43,577 nt of DNA from a virus. Where the stretch lies: positions 1 through 43,577 of IMG/VR virus record IMGVR_UViG_3300035670_000438; one strand, written 5' to 3'. Position 1 is the first letter of the stretch. Each line of letters starts with the position of its first letter. The translations under genes were made by a program, and so were the position numbers. Positions 39,216-43,577 of this stretch are shown piece by piece. The notes below the pieces were generated by a model. The model saw nothing but the letters and a program-made list of their open reading frames with translations. It had not been told where the DNA came from and did not search any database.

Positions 39216-39605
39216 CTAGCCTCTTCTTCTTCCATCTGGCCAGGATGGTGTCGAGGGATTTGTACTCCGTCCTTCGAGGAATTCGATGTACTCTTTCCCG
39301 AGGAACTCGAACACTGGAATCCCGATCTTGTCCGCTTCGACAATCTCGGCCCGAGTCCCGATCGACTTCTCCCAACCAGCCACGAGGACCACCGCGTCCG
39401 CCCTTCGCAACAATTCGAGCGTACCTCTCAACCAGAACTCCGCGGTGATCGTTCCGTTGAAGAACCTCGTGTTCGTGTGTGGGCACAGGGGCATCGCCCC
39501 TGTCAGAGCCACCGCAAAGGCTACGCTCTCGGCCCGTCGGACATTTTGTTCGACTTCCCATGTATTGACCCCACGGAACGGCCCAGCAATGTAGATAACC
39601 TTCAT
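39216..39605 (-). CDS. DUF4406 / nucleoside deoxyribosyltransferase-like protein, 129 aa
   Basis: ATG 39605 overlaps the previous stop (ATGA). The opening MKVIYIAGPFRGVNTWEVEQN is the substrate-binding signature of the family. The mid-chain ADAVVLVAGWEKSIGTRAEIVEA holds the GTxxE motif whose glutamate is the catalytic residue in deoxyribosyltransferases and nucleotide N-glycosidases. Such enzymes remove or exchange bases on (deoxy)nucleotides. Beside a UDG-polymerase fusion this hints at nucleotide control. The last 20 residues (RSTNPSTPSWPDG) look weakly conserved, and a frame change is possible. Confidence 0.75.
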   Translation of the reverse strand: MKVIYIAGPFRGVNTWEVEQNVRRAESVAFAVALTGAMPLCPHTNTRFFNGTITAEFWLRGTLELLRRADAVVLVAGWEKSIGTRAEIVEADKIGIPVFEFLGKEYIEFLEGRSTNPSTPSWPDGRRRG

Positions 39606-39856
39606 TTGGACGAAACCTTCCCGATGGCGGCGCGGGCCTTGCGCAACGCCGTGGCCGTCGTCCCCGAGCCCAGCTCATCGTAGTCGCACACCCACTCGTC
39701 CGCCGCCCGCACGAACGCCTCAAAGATGGCGATGCGCTCGGCCAGGCCATCAATCGAAACTTTTTTATCGGCGCATGAGCACGCCCGGCACGGTTCTATC
39801 ATCTCGTCAAGCTGCAAAAACGCGCAGCCCCTACAGTAGTCTCTTGGGATGCCCAT
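39602..39856 (-). CDS. Small zinc-site protein, 84 aa
   Basis: ATG 39856 overlaps the previous stop (ATGA), and reading upstream gives out-of-frame Arg-rich sequence. Four cysteines near the N-terminus (CRGC at about 8-11 and CRACSC at about 23-28) would bind one zinc. The rest is helical (LAERIAIFEAFVRAADEWVCDYDEL). Role unknown. Confidence 0.6.
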   Translation of the reverse strand: MGIPRDYCRGCAFLQLDEMIEPCRACSCADKKVSIDGLAERIAIFEAFVRAADEWVCDYDELGSGTTATALRKARAAIGKVSSK

Positions 39857-40158
39857 CACTCCACCTCTTCGCCGTCCGGGCCTCGGCAGTTGGCGATGGC
39901 GTCGAGCATCGACAGTAGTAGCCGCTTTGCCTCTTGGCATGTTTCGCAGTTTGGGTCGGGGCACGTTGACCAGTTTTTGTCTTTGTCGTTGGCTATCCAG
40001 TCGCGGTGCTTCTCCCCCGCCCGCTCCCGGCGTTCGAGGAGGGCGAGGCGCTTGTGCTGCTCGACCGGATCGACCGACACGCCGTTTACCCAATCAACCC
40101 AAACACGCTGGTCGGCAGTGAGTAGCAAGGGCTCTGACGAGTAGGGCGCCTTCCGCAT
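39856..40158 (-). CDS. Small protein with C-terminal Cys pair, 100 aa
   Basis: ATG 40158 has GGGAGG upstream and overlaps the preceding stop (TGATG). A beta-type start (MRKAPYSSEPLLLTADQRVW) is followed by a charged helix, then STCPDPNCETCQEAKRLLLSM, a C-x4-C-x2-C cluster. It overlaps the following gene by four bases. Function unknown. Confidence 0.6.
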   Translation of the reverse strand: MRKAPYSSEPLLLTADQRVWVDWVNGVSVDPVEQHKRLALLERRERAGEKHRDWIANDKDKNWSTCPDPNCETCQEAKRLLLSMLDAIANCRGPDGEEVE

Positions 40159-40901
40159 CACCCCACCTCCCCCGGCTTGTGGCCCAGCAACGATTCAAGC
40201 CGCAGCAGCACGCCGTACACAGGCAACACACCACTCGGGATAGCGCGCCACTCTGCGACCTGGGCGGTGATCGAGTCCAGAATAGCGCGAAGGCGCTCGA
40301 CCTCCTCGATCACCAGCTCCCCGAGTCCTCGATGGTCGCGCTTCCATCCGAGTTCGCGGCGGATGTCGTGCTCGATGGCGTGGAGCCGGGAGACTTCGGC
40401 GCGCTCAGTGAGCAGTCCCTCGACCTCGTCGGCCAGTTTTTTCAGTCCCGATCTCGCCTCGTCGCGTTCTTTCGTCAGCCTCTCGACCTCGGCGCGGAGG
40501 GCGCCTGCTTCGGACACCATCTCCACCCATCGACAACTCAGCCCGTCAGTGTCGGAGTGCGAGCACCCAAGGCCAATTGCCCCGCAGGCCGGGCATGGCG
40601 GCTGTTGCCAGGTGTCGATGTTGCGGACCATCTGTGCAAGCTCCTGCTCGACTTTCACGCGAGCCCTGGCTTCGTCGCCGATTGCGCCGATCGCCTTATC
40701 CCTCTCCGCCGCGGCCCTCTCGGCGCGGGCGCGGAGGGCGTCGATCATCTGTAGCCGCCAATCGCTAACGTCGTCAGCAGTACGCAACGCTGTCTCCGCC
40801 TTCTCCAGCCGCTCGCGCAGCTCCTCGGTGTAGTCGGCGCTGTGCTCGGGGCATGGCCGACCGTCCTCGCACGTCGGGCAGCCTCGGTGGTCGTGCCACA
40901 T
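40158..40901 (-). CDS. Coiled-coil protein with two zinc knuckles, 247 aa
   Basis: ATG 40901 with strong GGAGG. Near the N-terminus CPTCEDGRPCPEH (about 8-20) is a probable zinc site, and CPACGAIGLGC (about 105-115) a second. Two long coiled coils separate them (ELRERLEKAETALRT; ALRAEVERLTKERDEARSGL). It resembles Ead/Ea22-type or other accessory proteins rich in coiled coils, without a defined role. The longer upstream frame is Arg-rich shadow. Confidence 0.6.
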   Translation of the reverse strand: MWHDHRGCPTCEDGRPCPEHSADYTEELRERLEKAETALRTADDVSDWRLQMIDALRARAERAAAERDKAIGAIGDEARARVKVEQELAQMVRNIDTWQQPPCPACGAIGLGCSHSDTDGLSCRWVEMVSEAGALRAEVERLTKERDEARSGLKKLADEVEGLLTERAEVSRLHAIEHDIRRELGWKRDHRGLGELVIEEVERLRAILDSITAQVAEWRAIPSGVLPVYGVLLRLESLLGHKPGEVG

Positions 40902-41407
40902 CACTTTCCTCCTTTGCTCGGCAGCCTCGGCGGCCGTGGGTAGTGCCTGCGTACGATGTCGGCGCACTGAGCGAGCGTGTGGCCGCTGACCGGGGCGGCG
41001 CTGGCGGCGGCGGTGGTGGCGGCGTATGGGGCGTAGGCGGCGGCGACGGCGCTGGCGGCGGCGAAGGCGGCGTAGGCGGCGGCGAAGGCGGCGTAGGCGG
41101 CTCTCTTCGCGTCGTCCAGCGTCGCGCCCTCGTCGCGAGCCCACGACCGAGCCACGCGCAAAGCCTCGGCTGGCCCTGGACTTCGCCAGTACGCCCGGCC
41201 CAGCTCCGCGCAGTCACACGCCGCGAGTACGAGCTTGCGCCGCCTGTGCGAGCCGGGCTTGCCGGACAAGCGACCAGCAAGCCAAAGCATCCAGTCGCCA
41301 CGGTCGCACACGCGCCACGCCACAGCGAGGCTCGGTTGTGTGCGGCACCAGGCGACGGCCTCGGGGCACGCGCCGAGGGGCTTGAGTTTGTTGGACCAAT
41401 GTTTCAT
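40901..41407 (-). CDS. Ala/Tyr repeat accessory protein, 168 aa
   Basis: ATG 41407 follows GAGGAAGCC. It starts with WSNKLKPLGACPEAVAWCRTQ, then RGDWMLWLAGRLSG and RRKLVLAACDCAELG, a layout I know from hypothetical phage and bacterial proteins of this type. Residues about 107-145 are an alanine-rich tract with regularly spaced Tyr/Phe (AAYAAFAAAYAAFAAAS), coded by a 21-base repeat. The C-terminus has GHTLAQCADIVRRHYP. It probably forms a helical rod. Function unknown. Confidence 0.65.
   Translation of the reverse strand: MKHWSNKLKPLGACPEAVAWCRTQPSLAVAWRVCDRGDWMLWLAGRLSGKPGSHRRRKLVLAACDCAELGRAYWRSPGPAEALRVARSWARDEGATLDDAKRAAYAAFAAAYAAFAAASAVAAAYAPYAATTAAASAAPVSGHTLAQCADIVRRHYPRPPRLPSKGGK
41061..41102 (-). 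repeat. 21-bp tandem repeat coding Ala-Tyr-Ala-Phe helix
   Basis: A 21-base unit with GCGAAGGCGGCGTAGGCGGC at its core occurs twice in direct succession, with partial units upstream. Seven codons per unit give A-A-Y-A-A-F-A type heptads. Copy number could vary between isolates. Confidence 0.65.
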
Positions 41408-41433
41408 GGCTTCCTCGCGCCGCTGGGGCATTA

Positions 41434-41802
41434 CTATCCAAATCTCACCGGCTCACCGGCCGCGGCCGCACTACGCAGACCAGCGATGAACCTCTCGGTC
41501 GCCGGCCGCGCCTCGTCGTACATGGCCCGCCTTGGCATCTTCTCGTCGCAGATGCGTTGGAGGGCGTCCGCAATAGGGCCACACATCTCGGCCGGGATCT
41601 CGCCGTCGCAATCCGAGTGATTCATCAGCACATTGATCGGGACGCTTTGGTCTGCGTAGTCCCCGCGCATCCATGCTGCTTCGAGTGCTTCCGCGGTCGC
41701 GCCCTTTGGGTCGTTGGTAATGAAAAAGTGCAACCAACAGCGCCACCGCATGAATGCCGAGTAGGGCCCGCTCCAACAGTCATGTGACGTATCAAGTCCC
41801 AT
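41434..41802 (-). CDS. Conserved-type phage protein, 122 aa
   Basis: ATG 41802 has GAGGAGAAACA upstream. The opening MGLDTSHDCWSGPYSAFMRW is a pattern I recognise from phage proteins of unknown role. Later segments DYADQSVPINVLMNHSDCDGEIPAEMC, CDEKMP and AGLRSAAAAGEPVRFG complete it. Cys/His/Asp residues could bind a metal. It is near the start of the leftward unit. Confidence 0.65.
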   Translation of the reverse strand: MGLDTSHDCWSGPYSAFMRWRCWLHFFITNDPKGATAEALEAAWMRGDYADQSVPINVLMNHSDCDGEIPAEMCGPIADALQRICDEKMPRRAMYDEARPATERFIAGLRSAAAAGEPVRFG

Positions 41803-41875
41803 TGTTTCTCCTCGCGCCGCTGGGGCGCAATCTGTCCTCGAATTGGACATTCAGACAAATTGGCACGCACGGGAT

Positions 41876-42130
41876 CTAGCGCCGGCTGCGAGCGTAGCTG
41901 TGGCGGCGGACACGTTCCAAATGTTCACCGGGCTCCTCTTTACGGTAGCCGTACCCCGGCATGTCCGCTACAGCTTCGATGAGCGCACGGTACTCTTCGA
42001 GCAGCGCAGTTGGGTTTTGCCCAACCTTCACGTTCAGCGTGACCGCCACGCCTTCGCGTCTTTGCACAAACACGTATTGGGGTTCGACGGATTCTGGATC
42101 GAGGGCGGGATCTTTGAGGGCCTTGGACAT
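41876..42130 (-). CDS. First gene of the leftward unit, 84 aa
   Basis: ATG 42130 follows AAAAAGGAGAGGAAG, the strongest ribosome site near the control region. The protein starts with an acidic segment (ALKDPALDPESVEPQYVFV), then beta (GVAVTLNVKVGQNP), then a helix (ALLEEYRALIEAVADM) and a basic tail. The fold could be a small alpha-beta regulator, but no DNA-binding motif stands out. Being first in the operon, it is a candidate regulator. Confidence 0.6.
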   Translation of the reverse strand: MSKALKDPALDPESVEPQYVFVQRREGVAVTLNVKVGQNPTALLEEYRALIEAVADMPGYGYRKEEPGEHLERVRRHSYARSRR

Positions 42131-42150
42131 CTTCCTCTCCTTTTTGCTCT

Positions 42151-42170
42151 GGGAGGATCCATTTCCTCCC
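42151..42170 (-). other. Leader hairpin before the first leftward gene
   Basis: GGGAGGA-TCCATT-TCCTCCC has a seven-pair perfect stem and lies directly upstream of AAAAAGGAGAGG. In the leftward mRNA it would sit just 5' of the ribosome site, so it may stabilise or control translation of the first gene. Confidence 0.5.
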
Positions 42171-42203
42171 GGTTCTACGTGCTCCGTGGGGGCCTGCGGC
42201 CTA

Positions 42204-42246
42204 CACCCGAGGTGGGCGGCCTCCTAGGTCGGCCACCCATCGGGTG
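42204..42246. other. Large imperfect inverted repeat
   Basis: CACCCGAGGTGGGCGGCC and its near complement CGGCCACCCATCGGGTG face each other over a short loop. Either strand could form a long GC-rich stem. It might be a bidirectional transcript barrier or part of an origin. Confidence 0.45.
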
Positions 42247-42256
42247 TCGTGCGAAG

Positions 42257-42280
42257 CACCCCACGGGTGTAACATTTTTT
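42257..42280 (+). terminator. Hairpin followed by T-run
   Basis: CACCC-CAC-GGGTG followed by TAACATTTTTT has the shape of a rightward terminator, though the stem is only five pairs. No rightward gene precedes it, so it may stop stray antisense transcripts entering from the leftward unit. Confidence 0.35.
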
Positions 42281-42306
42281 GAATTTTTTGTAAAGAAAAA
42301 AGTGAA
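42270..42306. other. AT-rich island, possible promoter or origin element
   Basis: Thirty-seven bases are almost all A/T in a GC-rich genome, with two T6 runs and an A6 run. Reading leftward, TTTACA is followed after 17 bases by TACACC with an extended TG, a possible leftward promoter. Easy melting would also suit an origin. Confidence 0.45.
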
Positions 42307-42378
42307 TGGGGCTACAACCCTCCAAATCGTATGTTTCTCTTCATTTTAACAATGGACCTAAACGGGAGGTGTGAGCTG

Positions 42379-42492
42379 ATGGGCTATATGAACATCCACC
42401 CACCCCCCGGCCTCGAACATCCCCACGGCCGGCTCCGCGCCGAGGGTGTGCACCGCGACCACCGCCCGCCCGCACGTGCATCACGTATATAA
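42379..42492 (+). CDS. Possible short rightward gene, 37 aa
   Basis: ATG 42379 has the excellent site GGGAGGTG nine bases upstream. The frame gives 37 residues beginning MGYMNIHPPPGLEHPHGRLR, with high third-position GC, and ends inside the TATAAT box at 42488. The His/Pro/Arg content is unusual and no family is known. It may be a leader peptide. Confidence 0.35.
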   Translation: MGYMNIHPPPGLEHPHGRLRAEGVHRDHRPPARASRI

Positions 42493-42493
42493 T
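42488..42493 (+). promoter_or_regulatory. Consensus -10 box TATAAT
   Basis: A perfect TATAAT lies 18 bases before the palindrome CGAAATTTCG, but no TTGACA is found at the right distance upstream. On the opposite strand TTCGTG, 17 bases, TATATA could be a leftward promoter whose -35 overlaps the palindrome. Either start would be controlled by a protein bound there. Confidence 0.4.
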
Positions 42494-42510
42494 GAGCGCG
42501 CATTGCGTCA

Positions 42511-42520
42511 CGAAATTTCG
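42511..42520. promoter_or_regulatory. Second copy of the operator palindrome CGAAATTTCG
   Basis: The ten-base palindrome is identical to the core at 4368-4377. It sits next to promoter-like elements in the divergent region, as does the copy before the HIRAN gene. Occurrence at both non-coding regulatory gaps argues for a binding site. Confidence 0.5.
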
Positions 42521-42624
42521 ACCATCGCCTCGCAACAATCCGTCCGGTCCTCACCCACGCCAACGATAGCTGATCAACGGCCCGCTCCGTTTCGAGGTGG
42601 GCACGTAGTTGAGGCAACACACCG

Positions 42625-42717
42625 ATGAATCCCGCCCGTGCCTACTCCTCCTACAGTTGGATCCTCGACCGATGCGATGACGGTCGCTATACGCCGATCG
42701 AGGGTATCTTGGCTTAG
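42625..42717 (+). CDS. Possible short rightward gene, 30 aa
   Basis: ATG 42625 with TTGAGG upstream opens a 30-residue frame starting MNPARAYSSYSWILDRCDDG. Composition looks protein-like (Tyr, Trp, Asp, Ile) and unlike random GC-rich frames. It lies directly before the first well-supported rightward gene. No family known. Confidence 0.35.
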   Translation: MNPARAYSSYSWILDRCDDGRYTPIEGILA

Positions 42718-42779
42718 TGTCCAAAACACCCCAACCCGTGCTTTCGTAGCGCGACACCACACCAAAGGAGACAGCAACC

Positions 42780-43160
42780 ATGACCGACAGACCACCACCG
42801 AGTCAGACTGAAGCCGCTATTCGGCACGAACACCTGACGAACATCCTGGCCACGTACAGTGCACGAGTGTCCGAGGGAGCCGCCCGTGCCATGCTCGCCA
42901 ACTACACTCGTCTGGGCAACATCCAAAGCGCGGCAGGCTACTTCTACGGGGAGCGTGGGGTTCGCGGCTCTGTGCACGCCCGCGAAGGACATCGGACGGC
43001 TTGCCACTCGGCCTTGATCTCCTGCCGCACCATGATGAAGGAAGCCCTTGGCTACTCCAACCCCTTGTTGACAGAATCCGCTCAATCCGATCAAGCCTTG
43101 TCTGTACTCCGGGATCTCATTGAAGCCTACGACGCCCAACGGGCCGGGAGCGTCAAATGA
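42780..43160 (+). CDS. First well-supported rightward gene, 126 aa
   Basis: The ATG follows AAAGGAGACAGCAACC. The protein is soluble and helical, with AIRHEHLTNILATYSARVSEG near the N-terminus and QALSVLRDLIEAYDAQRAG at the end, and several His/Cys in the middle (HAREGHRTACHSALISC). No helix-turn-helix is obvious. As the first gene of the early unit it is a candidate regulator of the palindromic operator, but this is only positional. It overlaps the next start (ATGA). Confidence 0.65.
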   Translation: MTDRPPPSQTEAAIRHEHLTNILATYSARVSEGAARAMLANYTRLGNIQSAAGYFYGERGVRGSVHAREGHRTACHSALISCRTMMKEALGYSNPLLTESAQSDQALSVLRDLIEAYDAQRAGSVK

Positions 43161-43435
43161 ACAACACCGAACACACACCAGGGCCATGGTACATCACGCA
43201 AACCGGGGCAATCACAGGGGCCAGTTACGTGATCGTCAAGCGCCTGGTCAGTGCACGGCCCGATGCCGACCGTAGGCTGATTGCAGCCTCCCCGGATCTG
43301 CTCACGGCGTGCCGGCTCATTCTCTCCTTGCACGACAAGCCGTCGTGCCAAGTCCCGGGACACGTCGTCAACCTCGACCCACAGGCTGCCGCTCAGCTCC
43401 GTGCCGCCATCGCCAAGGCCCGAGGCAATCAGTAG
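43157..43435 (+). CDS. Conserved-type early protein, 92 aa
   Basis: ATG 43157 overlaps the previous stop by four bases. The opening MNNTEHTPGPWYITQTGAIT and the segment DADRRLIAASPDLLTACRLIL form a pattern common in small phage proteins (TPGPW...AR.IAAAPDLL), of unknown role. The C-terminus is a helix (AAAQLRAAIAKARG). A hairpin follows the stop. Confidence 0.7.
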   Translation: MNNTEHTPGPWYITQTGAITGASYVIVKRLVSARPDADRRLIAASPDLLTACRLILSLHDKPSCQVPGHVVNLDPQAAAQLRAAIAKARGNQ

Positions 43436-43443
43436 CCCCATCG

Positions 43444-43465
43444 GCTCCCCGGGCAACCGGGGGGC
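43444..43465 (+). terminator. GCAA-tetraloop hairpin between early genes
   Basis: A nine-pair stem (one G-U pair) closed by a GCAA tetraloop, core CCCCGG-GCAA-CCGGGG, lies just after the stop codon at 43435. It is followed by TTATT and not a real U-run, so it could be a weak terminator, an mRNA-end stabiliser or a processing site. The left-end copy (from position 3) has A in place of G in the stem, which breaks one pair. Confidence 0.45.
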
Positions 43466-43509
43466 TTATTGGTTCTACTGGCCCGCGGCGGGCCGAGAGG
43501 AGAGGGACA

Positions 43510-43577
43510 ATGAGGACCAACAAAGAAATTTCGGAAGCGTTCAAACTTGCGGCGCAGTATCTCGCAACAGCATCGGA
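43510..43577 (+). CDS. Repeated 5' end of the gene at 69 (cut by the contig end)
   Basis: Same start codon, ribosome site and coding bases as the gene at 69. This is not a second gene but the overlap of the circular sequence. Confidence 0.85.
   Translation, partial: MRTNKEISEAFKLAAQYLATAS

Larger units (their letters stand above)
42131..42779. promoter_or_regulatory. Divergent control region between the two transcription units
   Basis: This 649-base stretch separates the leftward and rightward units. It holds a hairpin near the leftward ribosome site (42151-42170), a large imperfect stem (42204-42246), an AT-rich tract (about 42270-42306), a TATAAT box, the CGAAATTTCG palindrome and two short rightward reading frames. 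Both early and late transcripts, and possibly the replication origin, are expected here. I see no long conserved coding frame. Confidence 0.7.
43442..43577. repeat. Right copy of the terminal direct repeat
   Basis: This copies bases 1-136 with one substitution. From 43452 onward the match is exact to the end of the window. The repeat carries two stem-loops and the first 68 bases of the gene that starts at 69, so the contig closes on itself. Confidence 0.9.

Noticed and set aside
41011-41118. Ala-rich repeat as a diversity-generating variable region
   Set aside because: No reverse transcriptase or template repeat is present in the window; the repeat is a simple tandem codon repeat.

Overview
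The window looks like a complete, circularly closed genome of a tailed phage, probably with a short, podovirus-like tail. The last 136 bases (43442-43577) repeat the first 136 with one mismatch, so the unique length is about 43,441 bp. Base composition is GC-rich apart from an AT-rich island near 42.27 kb. I see no tRNA, rRNA, integrase, CRISPR array, insertion sequence or RNA polymerase gene. The host cannot be named. The GH19 endolysin, LLH-type holin and small membrane lysis genes suggest a GC-rich, probably Gram-negative bacterium.

The genome has two opposed transcription units. The rightward early unit starts near 42.6-42.8 kb, crosses the contig join and runs to about 14.56 kb. It begins with about twelve small genes of unknown function, many overlapping by one or four bases. 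A replication and recombination block follows: RepA-like ATPase, HNH-like zinc protein, HIRAN protein, coiled-coil protein, SNF2-type helicase, UvrD-type helicase, adenine methyltransferase, Cas4-like nuclease, Sak4-like RecA-fold ATPase, DUF669/SSB-like protein, and a DNA polymerase I carrying an N-terminal uracil-DNA-glycosylase domain.

The leftward unit (42.13 kb down to 14.43 kb) starts with small accessory genes (coiled-coil and zinc proteins, an Ala-Tyr repeat protein, a DUF4406-type deoxyribosyltransferase-like protein). It continues with a probable small terminase, a GNAT protein, large terminase, portal, scaffold, major capsid protein, head-tail adaptor, a large beta-rich tail protein and internal virion proteins. 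Next come three genes for proteins with N-terminal signal or membrane segments, then the lysis cassette and fibre-like proteins. No tape-measure or tail-tube gene is recognised, and this is the main argument for a short tail.

The two units diverge from a roughly 650-bp control region (42131-42779) holding hairpins, an AT-rich tract, a TATAAT box and the palindrome CGAAATTTCG. The same palindrome overlaps a promoter-like sequence in front of the HIRAN gene at 4.36 kb, which suggests a shared operator. The units converge with a 131-bp antisense overlap at 14432-14562. Several small genes missed by length cut-offs were found by reading frames and overlaps: 48 aa at 33833-33979, a Trp-rich 50 aa at 35856-36008, 47 aa at 11824-11967, 48 aa at 1645-1791 and 48 aa at 18190-18336.
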